From: Diadema setosum
Taxonomy: Eukaryota > Echinodermata > Echinoidea > Diadematoida > Diadematidae
Assembly (NCBI RefSeq): GCF_964275005.1
Contig: NW_027307652.1
Coordinates: forward strand, 124,001 to 188,000
Direction of reading: 5' to 3'
Length of the DNA: 64,000 bases
Shown: piece by piece, positions 23,114-34,600 of the stretch
How the letters are laid out: every line of letters starts with the position of its first letter
How positions within the stretch are numbered: position 1 is the stretch's first letter
Notes under the pieces: model-generated
Database searches by the model: none
The model's input: only the letters and a program-made list of their open reading frames with translations
Told to the model about the DNA's origin: nothing
Program-made: the position numbers and the translations under genes

Positions 23114-23711
23114 CAACAAAACGTGAAATAATTATAAGGAAAGGCATGTTTCACTCACGATCCACCAGTATTAATAAACATATTGATATGATATGGAATC
23201 TAATAGGCACCAAGACTGATGAATTGAATTCACAGGGCACAACTTTTTTAAAAGTACATTGTATGTTTGTACCAAGGAAAAGAATAAAATGAAATAGGAC
23301 CATAAATATATGATAATAACAACAATTGTCATCAAGTATTGTAGGCCAGATTTAGCAATACCTCTTGAGATTATGTTACACATACTTTAGCAAAACTGAT
23401 TTCTTTATCAGTTGAGTGCGTGTATATGGAAAAAAAAGACGTGACAAACGATTGCCCCAAACCTCTGTGTAAAATCTAGTGACACATGTGTGTGTACTCT
23501 TTCATCTCTCACGTAAGCAAGGCTTGAGAGATACATTTAATGGATTTAAATTATCTGCAGCGTCACATATTACTAAAGAATTTACCTATTAATAATGTAG
23601 AAAGAGGTGGTGCTATTAAAAGTATGACTTATCTAATCATTCAACTTTAAAGTTACACATCATGATATTATCCGTAAACATATATCACTTGAACTTGAAA
23701 TTCCTAAACTA
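23114..23711. repeat. 600-bp direct repeat, right copy
   Basis: Partner of 21545-22145, in the same orientation. The edges lack TG...CA ends, a primer-binding site and a coding interior, so a tandem duplication split by later insertions fits better than an LTR pair. Confidence 0.85.
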
Positions 23712-23712
23712 C

Positions 23713-24068
23713 TTTGCACTCTTCTCAATCCGTGGACCAACTCGCCGTACCAGCTTGAAGAAAAGATCTGGCTCCACCCGCAAGAAGGACTTGAAGTCTG
23801 CAGGATTTTCAATTCTGAGCTCCTCCACGAGCTGCTCACACTGGCCATAGATTGGTTTCTGGACAATCCACGGCCTCATCCACCATCTCCTCCTTCTTGT
23901 TCTTCGCAGGAGCTCCTCACGTCTTCCTTCATCTGTCACCAGGGCGGCGAGAGCTGCGAGCACAAGATTATAATGGTAACGGGCGTGCGCCACCCTCTCC
24001 CTCAGCTGAGCAAGGTGCTGGACTTGTGGATCTCGTTGTTGAAGTAGTTGAGGTGGAATCAACGACAT
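23713..24068 (-). pseudogene. PIF/Harbinger transposase, exon 1
   Basis: The frame starts at ATG (24066-24068) and encodes about 118 residues ending RIEKSA. The segment with RRWW, RPWI, YGQ, FKSFLRVEPDLF and VGPRI is the typical N-terminal region of PIF/Harbinger transposases, preceded by an Arg-rich stretch. A possible donor (CAAA then GTAGTT) follows at 23712. It would splice in phase to the acceptor at 21530 over an intron of about 2.2 kb. The catalytic DDE part is absent from the element, so the gene is a fossil or could at most make a truncated protein. An unspliced frame stops a few codons past the donor. Confidence 0.75.
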
Positions 24069-24531
24069 CTTAGACCTCGTTGACCTCTCTGATGCAGAGA
24101 GAGAGCGTTATTGTTTATACCCGATGGACAGTCCCAAAGATTGCTCATGAGAACATCCAGGCAGGGAACGACGGGCCACCGCCCGTACGCCGACAGGAAA
24201 CCTCTGATGCCCTGCCAATCATCGGTCGGCCGCTGGTCGATTTTTAAAAAATTGACAGGAGGCCGGTGGGAGACCGCTCAGTTGCCGACGGGTCATCGCT
24301 CGGTGACTGATTGGACTCTGCGCTGAGAGGATCCCTGCATTCCGCTAAGTTTGACCTAAAATCGGCCGGCAACTGATAGGTCACCGACAGGGCATCGACA
24401 GATCATCGCTTGGGCACTGCTCGATTTTCACTGGGGCTGTTGGCCTGCTCAACAGCTCCAAAAACTGCTGGGCAGTGCCAAAATCTCAGCGGCGACCAAG
24501 CAGGCTACAAATCGGTCGGTCGCCGCTCTGA

Positions 24532-24548
24532 GTTGTGACCGTAGCCTA
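24532..24548 (-). repeat. Harbinger right terminal inverted repeat
   Basis: It reads GTTGTGACCGTAGCCTA on the plus strand. The adjoining GC-rich sub-terminal region extends left to about 24130. Confidence 0.85.
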
Positions 24549-26045
24549 AGAGACGTAAAGGAGTGGCAATTATAAATAGGTGTACAAGGTTGATAGATAG
24601 ATAGATAGATAAATGGTGTTTTACTGAAGTATTCATTTTTTGCAGTCATACGACTGAATTGCACATAGAATTACATTGTAAAAGAGACAATAGATATTAC
24701 AAAACAAGTTTTCATACAAAAGAAACACGTAAAATACTGACATTAAGAAACGAGGTCATACGACAGGACATGTAGACCTAAAAATTGAGCAAGCCGTAAA
24801 CATAAGATCATAACCAAAACACAGATGATCAGGGTTCGGTGTTCACACACTCTCTTTCGACACCTGCCTCACTCACTGTCACACGCCCTTTCACTCTTTG
24901 TCACTTTCACTCGCTCTTTTTCTCATGTTTTTTCATACGCATCACTCCGCTCACACAATTATATTACCGGTGCTACATTATCAGACCTGCTGATTTCCTA
25001 TTCTCAATCAACACCTCAGTGATCACTTGCGTGCACTTGGTCATCAAAGCCTATACTGATCAACGACCTTCTCCTCGTCAGATATACACAATGCGCACAT
25101 ATTGAAATATGAGTTGCACTGAATTAATTATGGGGAATTCTAAAATGTATAAAGTATATATGTATATTTCCACTCCCAAAAAGGGTGAAAAACTGGACAA
25201 CATGTTCCAGACAATAAATTGGTATAGTTGAGTAGAGGTAAAAATAAGAATAAGGAAAGAAGGGTATGGGAGGGAGGAGAGATAGAGACAAAACTGGGTT
25301 AGCAGAAGAAACAGTGACGATAAAAAAGAAGGAAAGAAGAGGAAAATCATATAACAACAAAACGCCTATACAATATTGAGTGGGATATAAATGTATACGA
25401 GAACCAAGAGGGCTCAAGAGAGAAATGGGAATTGAAATGTCGACTGCAGCAAGTATTACACAGTTCTGCATCAGGTAGGCAGCACATCAGTGTGAACTAA
25501 AGAACTTTTGCAATCTCATGAGAAGCAACGAACTTGAATCTCTTCGCAGCTTCAAAGGCAATCAACTGTTCTCAGATATTTAAGTGATTGGCTGATGCCA
25601 TTGCAAGGGTTCACATCTGCGTCTACTTCGCATATTGACTCTTTGCTACACCCTTATTTCATTGCATCCTATAGGTGCACAAGAACACCAGCATCAGCCT
25701 CCCCTAGATCTGTGTCCTGGCTATTGGAGGAAAGAATGCTGCTACCTTGTTGGGTGATGAGATCTTTGTTGATGTCAATGTCTGGGATGTAATATATGCC
25801 AGGCAAGAGTAAACAGTGATTCACCAGAGATGATATCTCTAGCACTCTTTTCGTAGACTTCTTTCAAACAAGCAAATAGCTAAACGGATGCAGATTGTTT
25901 TGTTTGATGTGGTCTATGAAAGACAATGTCTGATTCACAAACTTATCCATAAAAATATGTCTTGTATACGTCAAGGTTTAGAACATCAACTAGAATCTTG
26001 ATTATGTCAATCAAGTGGCATATTATAGCTAGGGAATTTGCCTTA
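24549..26045. other. Non-coding spacer
   Basis: A (GATA)n microsatellite lies at 24588-24612. Otherwise it is AT-rich sequence without a recognisable reading frame, RNA gene or repeat structure. Confidence 0.6.
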
Positions 26046-26513
26046 TCAAAAGGTACACTGCTTTTCAAGACGCTGTCTAGGGAAGACAATGTGGATCTTG
26101 GTGTGGAGGTGGCATTCTTCAGTGGCAGCCTTTAGTGCTGCCTGTCTTGTAGCGGCTTCTCCTCTAAGGTAATGGGGTGGAATGCCTGCTAGCACAGAGA
26201 GCTGGTGGGTGGCGGTTGGTCTCAGGCTGCCTGTGATTGTGTGGAGAGCAGAGTTGAGATGGGCATCCACTTTCGTAGTATGGCAGCTGTGCCCCCATAC
26301 AGAGACACAGTATTTCGCTGGAGCGCAGACAAGGGCAAGGGCGGTGGAGCAGAGGGTGGTAAAATCGGCTCCCCAGTCATGGCCACATAGTCTGTGTAGA
26401 AGGCATACTTTGGCAGATGCTTTCCCAGCTACATTCAGGGCATGGTGTTGGAAACTGAGTGAGAGTGCCTTGCATGCCATACAGTTTGATGTAGGGTTGA
26501 CAGTCATCCACAC
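26046..26513 (-). pseudogene. Non-LTR retrotransposon ORF2 fragment (3' of the RT domain)
   Basis: About 155 codons are open on the minus strand. The stretch with KVCLLHRLCG, DWGADFTTLCSTALALV, AKYCVSVWG and LHTITGSLRPT followed by LSVLAGIPP has the recurring layout of the region C-terminal to the reverse transcriptase in jockey/RTE-like LINEs. The catalytic RT domain and an endonuclease are not found upstream, so this is a 5'-truncated or broken copy. The open frame probably reflects a modest age. The exact clade cannot be fixed by eye. Confidence 0.6.
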
Positions 26514-27502
26514 AGTAGAGATAGATGTGATCCACAGGTGGTCTGATTCATTTGGGCTTTCAACCAGAAGACTCTAAATCCCTGTACCACATCAAGAAAA
26601 TACTGCAAAGCTGGCATGTTTTCTCTAATGAGCAAGACCTGGCAAGAAAACACATGAAAGACTTACTGTTACCAATGCTGGAAATACCTCTTTCAACATC
26701 GCTGAAATATGTGCATAAAAATGATATTTGCTGTGTGCTGGGAGAAAAGAATCAGTGTGATAGCTGTTGATGATATGTGACCCTTTACCACCAAACACAC
26801 AAAAAGTCGCCAGACACAGGTTTTTAGTTAAAGGCAGATTGTGAAAGAGCAGACTCTAAGCTTTAAAATGATGAATAACTTTAATTCAAATGGATTCTCC
26901 TAACCTATATATTATATAGGTTAGGACAATCCATTTGAATAGTATTGGAAAGAAAGCGCATACTGGAAAAGTTTGAACGGAGAAAAAAGGATTTGAGTAC
27001 AGGGTCTATTCAAGTACTTAATCTTTACTAAGCCGTGCTACCCATGCCATGAATGGGGCGAAAACCTTGATGAAAACCATTGTAGCAACAACAATGAAGG
27101 GATTACTAAATTCAGCTAACATTAAGCACGCTTGATTAACACATTCTGTTCATAAGAAATGTCAACTTTCGAAGCAGTAGCATCATCACTTCAAAAGATA
27201 TTAGAGTTGAAAGTGAAGAGTGTGCAAAGGATTTGCAAGAAATTAAAAGGGGCCTCTAAGAAAAGCCTGACTACACTTCTTTACCAAAAAAGGGTTGCAC
27301 AAAAACTGCTAGAAACCCACTTTCCCATCATATTTATGATTCCAAACTTAAGGATAATGTATAAGAATAGCTCTTCCAGAAATTTGAAAACTTAAAACTG
27401 CCTCGGTTGACCTGTTTCACCTTTCTTGAGTCCTCACATGAAATCAAGGAGTGCGACTTTTTGTTTGTTTTGTGATGCACGGTTACATATGGACTTTTAA
27501 CT
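26514..27502. other. Non-coding spacer with a long hairpin
   Basis: It holds the 57-nt palindrome at 26884-26940 and AT-rich sequence around it. I see no supported gene. Short frames here lack any recognisable domain. Confidence 0.5.
26884..26940. repeat. 57-nt near-perfect palindrome
   Basis: ATTCAAATGGATT...CCTAACCTATAT pairs with ATATAGGTTAGG...AATCCATTTGAAT, leaving only a TC/A mismatch near the middle of each arm and a 3-4 nt loop. It could be the fused ends of a small inverted-repeat transposon or an RNA hairpin. Confidence 0.85.
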
Positions 27503-27595
27503 TTAACCCGTTGAGGACGAGTCTTGAGTATACTCGGGCAGGTGTTTATGGAAAATCCCTGTTGTAGCAAAATCAGTCCTTCCTCAACACGTTAA
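27503..27595. mobile_element. TTAA-flanked miniature inverted-repeat element
   Basis: TTAA-CCCGTTGAGGA at the left and TCCTCAACACG-TTAA at the right form imperfect 11-bp inverted ends around an interior of about 60 bp. TTAA duplication and CCC-type ends suggest a piggyBac-like MITE. Confidence 0.45.
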
Positions 27596-27639
27596 AAGGC
27601 TTTTTTGTGTGTATTTCAAACACACTGGCTCAAATTCAC

Positions 27640-27960
27640 AAAGATGGTACAATTGAAACAACGCTTCACACCACGGACAATTTCTATGGAGCGCCAAGTG
27701 TCACACGGTCAACTGTGAAAAGAGGAATGTTCACGTGCATCTCAATTTCACGAATGTTATTTGAGTTGTATGCCACTGGCAATTATCGAAAGCACATCAC
27801 AAAAAAAGGCCATTGGCCCCAATGCGCGAAAAATTTTGGGCTGCAAATAAGTTATGTTTTACAGCATTTTGTTACAAATTAATTAAGCCATGTGACACTT
27901 GGCACTCCATACAAATTGTCTATTGTTTAAAGAATGGTTTCAGTCAAGTTTGGTGAAAAT
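27640..27960. repeat. Inverted-repeat element (about 250-300 bp)
   Basis: GGACAATTTCTATGGAGCGC followed by CAAGTGTCACACGG (27678-27712) is inverted at 27888-27925 with a few mismatches. The interior shows no coding signal. The outer limits are approximate. Confidence 0.55.
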
Positions 27961-28058
27961 TAGTCATGGAATTTTCAAGAAGATGAAAATGTAAAATATG
28001 CATGATGCACAATGGACGACACAAGACTAATGTCAGATGAAGAGTGATCACAATAGCT

Positions 28059-28081
28059 CACTTGAGCCTTTGGCTCAAGTG
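28059..28081 (-). repeat. Perfect 10-bp stem-loop followed by AGCTATTGTGATCAC
   Basis: CACTTGAGCC and GGCTCAAGTG pair across a TTT loop. On the minus strand the stem is followed by AGCTATTGTGATCACTC. Short terminal hairpins of this kind mark ends of Helentron-type elements and their non-autonomous relatives in invertebrates, and this one lies about 580 bp downstream of the Helitron ORF on the same strand. No CTRR follows directly, so the element border is not proven. Confidence 0.5.
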
Positions 28082-28658
28082 CGATGAATAAGAGAGGATT
28101 TAAGAACAGGAAAAAACTTACCTCTGAAACACTTGGATGAAAGGATGGACATGTCAGGCACAAACACAGGCCAGTTCAACCTTCAATAGGCTAAAGAAAA
28201 GCCATTGGATATTAATCATATGGGTATAATCCAAGACTGATGTGTTATTTCACCAGTTCTTTGCTTGCACAATGGCTGCCAAACGCTAATAAATGATAGC
28301 AATCAAACAATATGAACTTTTGAGGAAACAGGGGTTTTAGCACTAGTTAGAATGACATATGTAAAAGGATTCAAAACTTGTGGTGCACAACAAATACATG
28401 TACATGACCACGTTAAATCTTGCGCTAAAAACATGACGAGTAATACTTGTCACTCTGTGTTTTATTATGAAGTACGGTGTGTTCATTGATATGAATTACA
28501 ACACATGAACGTAAATTAGAATTTTGCATACAAAATCTTTCTTTGTTCAGGGACATAATTAAACATTTTCATTACCTCCTTTGCCTTGCGTTTCTTCTTC
28601 TTATTAGAGGCAAATCACAGAATTCCATAAAGAGGGCATAAACCCACGACAGTACTCA
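28082..28658 (-). other. 3' flank of the Helitron ORF
   Basis: AT-rich sequence without a frame. A TTTATT (28461-28466) gives AATAAA on the minus strand, about 195 nt past the stop codon. It is the best candidate polyadenylation signal for the Helitron transcript. Confidence 0.4.
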
Positions 28659-31600
28659 TCAAAACTGTATTCTAATAGCTTCATGGTAACTGTAGTAAAG
28701 GGGAATAACTTCAGCATGAAGTGTATCGATACCTGTGCTATATACATGATCAATCAATGTATCACCTTCTGTCGTAGCATCAAGTACATGTTGTTGATAT
28801 CCAGAAGAACACATCAATTTATGCACACATGAATCACTTGAATCTTGTCTGAGATTTTCATTGAAGTCACCAATAACAATGCATTTTGTACTTCTTTGCT
28901 GCAATTCTATGAGTAATCTCTTTAGTTTCTTACAAAATTCTTTCTTGTTATATCTAGGAGGTCTATATATCACTGAAATAAGAAATGAAGGATAAGTTAC
29001 TGCAAATGTAATATATTCCAGATTATTGACATGTAAATCCAGCCTACTGATAGACTTGATTTTACTGTACACTGCAACACCACCATGTGCTTGATTTTTT
29101 AGGACAGAAAATAAGGCACTTTCATCTGAATAAGATCTTGAACGAGGCTGATTGTACATTTTAAACTGATCTAAATTCACATCAAAAATGTCATCATTAA
29201 GCCAGGTTTCAGTTAAACAAATAATATCAGAATTTCTAAAGAGGAAATTTGATTGGATGTCTTTGAAATGTGCTTTAAGACCTTGAATGTTATGTAACAT
29301 TATGTTCATAGTTGCAATCGAGACATTATTGTTAACGTTCGTTTCATCAACAAATGTTGGCATGTTCTCTAAACTTTCCATTACAGCTGGATTGCAATAC
29401 ATAACTTTTGGATCAAAGTCTTCAATTGTTAGTCCACATAATGATGTAACACGGCTCAGAGCTACATATGCTTGCCCAGGCAAAAATATATTTTTCAGAG
29501 AAACAACAGCTTTTTCCATTGTCATGCCTTGTACTTTATGTATGGTGCATGCGTATGCTAATTTCAAGGGAAATTGTTTCCTCGTATATTTTTTTCCAAT
29601 TGATTCCTGTTGCATTTCTATTGACCGAGTTCCCACTTTTTCATTGTCAAATTTCACAAGCACACTTGTAGGTCTAGTATTTTCATTTATTCTTACTATG
29701 TCGGTTACAGTGCCAATGCAGCCATTTGATAAACCTTTCGCCACATTCACATTTTTGATAAGCATCACCCTAGAATTCTCAGCTATCCAAAGATATCCAG
29801 GCAAGGAAGCTTTAGTACATCTCCGTGGTTTGCCACATGTTCTGTTTTTACCCTCATCAGTGAGTTCAGAATCTTCTGCATGAATACAAATGATATTTGA
29901 GCATTTCTTGTGAAGCATTATCTTATTCCAGTCATTTACTTGTTTGTTTGAAGAATATATATGCAATGCATCCTCACACTGTTCTCCAGTTTGGCATGAT
30001 TGAAGAACTGCTATATCATCACTAGATAGTTCATCTTCCTTTCCTTTTACCCTTATTTTGTTCAAAAGAACAGCAAACTCTGCATCATCCTTTTGTCTCA
30101 TTATTTCATCCAAGTTAATTATAGAGAAGTTGTCTGTCCATAAAGAACTTTGCAGTGTATCTTTATACAAAGGAGTACCTTTTACTGGAGGTAACTGATA
30201 GAAATCTCCAACTGCAATAACTGAAACCTTTCCAAATGGAGCATCATCGCGTGTCTGCTTTATTTGCCTTAGACGTCCATGTATATACCACAATAGCTTC
30301 TGATCAACCATGGATATTTCATCAATTATTAGTATCTGCAGTTGACCCAGCTGATTACGTAAGTGGCTAATTTTTTCTTCTCCAAGGGGTTGGTAAGGTA
30401 GTGTAGCAGAAATGGGTATGGAAAGAGCATTATGAATAGTACTACCATCAATGTTGTAGGCTGCAATTCCAGTTGGAGCTACTTTCATAATTGAAATATC
30501 ATCTGGATTATGCATCATTCTGCTAAGAATTCTTGTCCCTTCATTACATATGCATTGCACTAGATGACTTTTTCCTGTTCCAGCACCACCTGTCACAAAT
30601 ATCTGAAATGTTGTTGGTTTTTTCCCGTTAACTCTGTCAAGACACCACTTTCGTATTCTGTAGAACACCTTTTGCTGCTTGCTATTTAAAGTTCTTAATA
30701 AGACATTACTGTCTTCTCTTGAAATGCTACATGATCGAAATTCTATGCCGTATGACCCTTTCTCCTGAGATTTAGACTCAAGATCTGGGATAATAAATTC
30801 ATTATCAGCATCTTCAAGTTCTTCACGGATTTTGGCTGTTTCATGTCTTTCAACTTCTGTTTCTGGACAGAGTAAACCCCATGCATCTTCTTGTGAACCA
30901 AATTTTTCAAGATATTCTTGTGCTTGATCAATTGTATCAGCATTTTTTTCATACTGCCCGAGATTTTCATTGACAATGCTTTTGACACTTTCCAAATTCT
31001 TGTTAAACATTTTTACAAATCCATTTTGATAAAATTCCTGGTATGTCAAAAATTGATCAGGTTTTAACTGTTTATCAGTACGGAATGGCAGATATAGTTG
31101 CAGTATACTCTGATAATACTTTTCAGGGGTTACAGTCGGTGAAAAACGAGGATATCTCACTACAGCATCACTGGTTCTTGTTCGTTTTTGCACATAGCCC
31201 AGCTGATCTCTCAATTTGAACACATTCTGTTTCTGTTTCTTACCCTTTATATCAGATTCACTGAGTAGTCTATACTTGGAACAAAATGCGGCTAAACACA
31301 TATTTTCAAATTCAAAACCATCAGGTCGGGCTTTATATTTATCAATTCTGTTTGGCATCCATGGACTCCTATCATCATCATCTCGTCTGCTTTGAATAAC
31401 ACTCAATGGCAAACTCATTCTCACAGGGTTTGGCCCAACAGGTATAAACTCTACTTTTCTTGAGCACTCTTTCAATCTCAGGCTACAAACACGATACACA
31501 CTTTCTTGCGCTGAAACTTCACGGTTTTGCATATACACATATCCTATTTGTTTCATACTTTTTCTAGCATCTTCATTGCCCTCTTTCATTTCACTTTCTG

Positions 31601-34600
31601 CATTTTTCAAGAGCAAACCCATCTCTCTTTCTGCTTTTGACATGTATGACACAACATAAACAATGCAGGCATACTCATTTGTTATATACTGCAAATCCAT
31701 ATTGGCATTCCAAGCTCTGAGTAGGAATGAATTATATTGGTTCACCCATATATCTTTTGGATCTCTTCTCATGACTATATCTTCCTTTCTGGCTACAGCA
31801 TTATAGGCATCTTCAAATTCCATTTGTGACATCCCAAGAGCTTCAAAGAGCTGTTTAGCATTATCATATTTCCCTTCCACACATGATGAATTCTTTACTG
31901 TAGACAGAATATCTTGAGCTTCATCACTAACTTCTGGATTATCATCAGGCTTTACAACAAATGTTTTCTCAGAAGGTGGTCTTGGAAAATTAAATCTACA
32001 GGTAGTTCCCTTTTTCTGGCATGATTTTGAATGTTTCTTGGAGTGAAGCTGAACATTCTTTACTATTTCATATAGTTCCTCATCGTCGTCGTCACATGGA
32101 ATATTGCATGAAATGTATTTATTCACAAAATCTATGACAGTTTCATCTTCGTCAATACCCAGCTTAGGTGCATTTTCAACCCAGAATAAACAGTGTGTGT
32201 GTGGAGATCCTCTTTGTTGAAATTCAATTCTGTAGAAGTAGTCAACAATCTTGCCAATAGGTTCTGCCTCAGAAAGAATCACTTTGTTCAAAAATGCATG
32301 AAAGCGTTTATCAAAAATACGAGCTACTGTTACAGGATTTGACTTTAATAAATTACATTTATCTGTCCAATCTAGATCATTTGCTTTTCTTCTATCACCT
32401 TGTTGATTTAGCAATGTGTTAATAACTTCAGGCCATCTCATTTCAGCTGATGAAAATGATGCGAACCATGTAGGCTTTCCAAGTTGTCTAACCATTGCTA
32501 AAACATCTTTCTGTGTGGATTGCCAGTATGGAGGTGTTCCTCGTATTTGTTTCAGAAATTTGTATCCTTTATTAGAATCCAGAATCTCATGAAGTTTTCT
32601 TGCATCTTTAAGATCTGAACATTGCATCGATATGGAATTATCTATTTCCTCTGAGCTTTTTCTGAGAGCTATAGAAACATTAGAAAGTATTTGTTGCAGT
32701 TCATAAATACACTGAGCATAAAAGATATATTCTGTATTTTTCGCAAATCTGTTGTCTACATGCATCAGACGATTATGTAAGTAACGACCAAGTGTTACAT
32801 CAATGAACCTGGTGTCATGAAATGTTGGCTGGCCTGTTGGAAATAGAGCAGGAAAACATTTTGCCTCATTACTCTTATCCATCAACAGCGACACAGGGCT
32901 ATTCTTTTCACAAGGTGCACAGCATATAATATCATCAAAAAACTGATCAAGCACCTCTTGCCTCATATCAACCTTCTGCAAACAGGTGTCCAACTGAATG
33001 CCATGCAATCGTCCATCTTGATCATCCTCTACATCATCGTCATCATTATTAGTTTCACTTGAATTCAATGGTTTAACACAAGCTGTTTCACTATTTTTCT
33101 CTGATAAATCAGAGCTCCAATCATTATCAATAACAATATCAAAATACCACTTATTATTTTTCTTCAAATATTCCAATGCAGCTAGCACATTCTTTTTCTT
33201 GACAAACTGATATTCATGATGTCCTTTATAAGACAACTTCCTTTTCAGTTTTACGCGAATTAATTGATCATCAGTCTCTGGTCGAGGTAATATCTTTACA
33301 GTTTCATCTGTGCGTGAAGGTACACAAACTGTTGGACCATGTACTCCATATTGTCCTCCTTTAGGCAGGTTCAAAATTTTCATAAATGGAATGTTTAGAG
33401 CAATCAAATGCGTTTCCAGCTGATTCAGATTTCCAAGTTCCGCAGGAATATCATGTAATTCTAAGTTATTTCTACTAGCTTCAGCAGGCATATTACCAGC
33501 TAATAATTTCCTGTGGCAAGTGTAACAAATCCATAAAAAATTTCTTGGTGACTTCACTATTTGACAGTCAACATCACAGTCATCTCTGCATGTATGCAAG
33601 TACTCTTCTTTTAAGCATTTTGAATCATGATATTTTGCTTTTATGCACTTCAATACTTGATTTTTGAATAATAATTTCAAACATACACAACATACATATT
33701 CAGGGCCGTGTGAGACAATTTCCCTAAATTTTTTCAAAACATAATCACAATTTCTCATATCCAATTTTTCTTGCTTTTTTCGTTTCATGTTTTTCATCGC
33801 AACCTGCTGTCTATACACAGGATTTGCCTTGTACTTAATCTTTGAAATTTTTCTCCTAATTTTCTTCAGCCTTTCTCTGAATGAAGCATTGTTTTTATAT
33901 TTGGCTTTCATCTTTGCCCTCATCTTTCTCTTGACCTTTTCTCGAAATGAAGCATTGCGTTGATATCTAGCTTTCTCCTTTGTGCTTGTGGCTTTCTTGA
34001 TAATTTCTCTATAAGTGGGGTCCAACAAATACTTGTCTTTTCGTCTCTTCTTAATTTTATTTTTCTTTTCCACCCTGTAAGGTATATCTGTTTGATATTT
34101 CACTTTCTCTGCAGCTGCTTTTTTAAATTTACGGAATAATAAAGGCTGATCATTTGAAAAAATTTCGGTCTCTAATTGCTTTTGCTCTTTTTTTTTCTTC
34201 TTTCTTTGTGATCTCATTCGACCCCTATTTTTTCGTCTGGTAACATTGGCATTACTTTTTTTTCTTCGTTTCTTCCTTTTTGTAGCTTGCATTGTAGTTT
34301 CAATATCTTCACATTTTTCAGTGTGCCTACTCATTTTAACGGCAGGTTCCATGTCATCCTCTAATACTTCATTGTTTAACACATTGATTTGACAATCACT
34401 TACAGGTTTTGTAGCTTTCCTCTTTGTTGTGTATTTTCTATTTTCTGTCACAGGTGTTCCCACACCAGTAATATTTTGTGATCTTGACAACTTTTGGCAT
34501 GAACTTGACGTTTGGATCTTTGGACACACAGATTCCACAACATCGTAATGATTGCCATTTGTGTGTTGCAAGTAAATACCTCTTTGTGATGTAACAATTC

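Larger units (their letters stand above)
20715..24548 (-). mobile_element. Internally deleted PIF/Harbinger DNA transposon
   Basis: The two ends are inverted copies of TAGGCTACGGTCACAAC (20715-20731 and 24532-24548), each followed by several hundred bp of GC-rich DNA full of CGGTCGGTCACC-like words. Inside are two minus-strand exons of a Harbinger-type transposase (23713-24068 and about 21391-21529), with the DDE nuclease core missing. If the element proper begins GGCTACGG, the flanks are TA on both sides. A clean 3-bp TWA duplication could not be confirmed. The internal intron later received other insertions. Confidence 0.75.

Noticed and set aside
21545..23711. LTR retrotransposon bounded by the 600-bp direct repeats
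   Set aside because: The repeats lack TG...CA ends, no primer-binding site or polypurine tract is seen, and the 970-bp interior has no gag/pol signal.
26182..26577. 131-codon plus-strand frame over the LINE remnant
   Set aside because: The minus strand carries the recognisable reverse-transcriptase-type residues. The plus frame is its shadow.
29287..29883. 198-codon plus-strand frame opposite the Helitron 3' half
   Set aside because: It is an antisense shadow of the Helitron helicase/endonuclease frame and has no recognisable domain.
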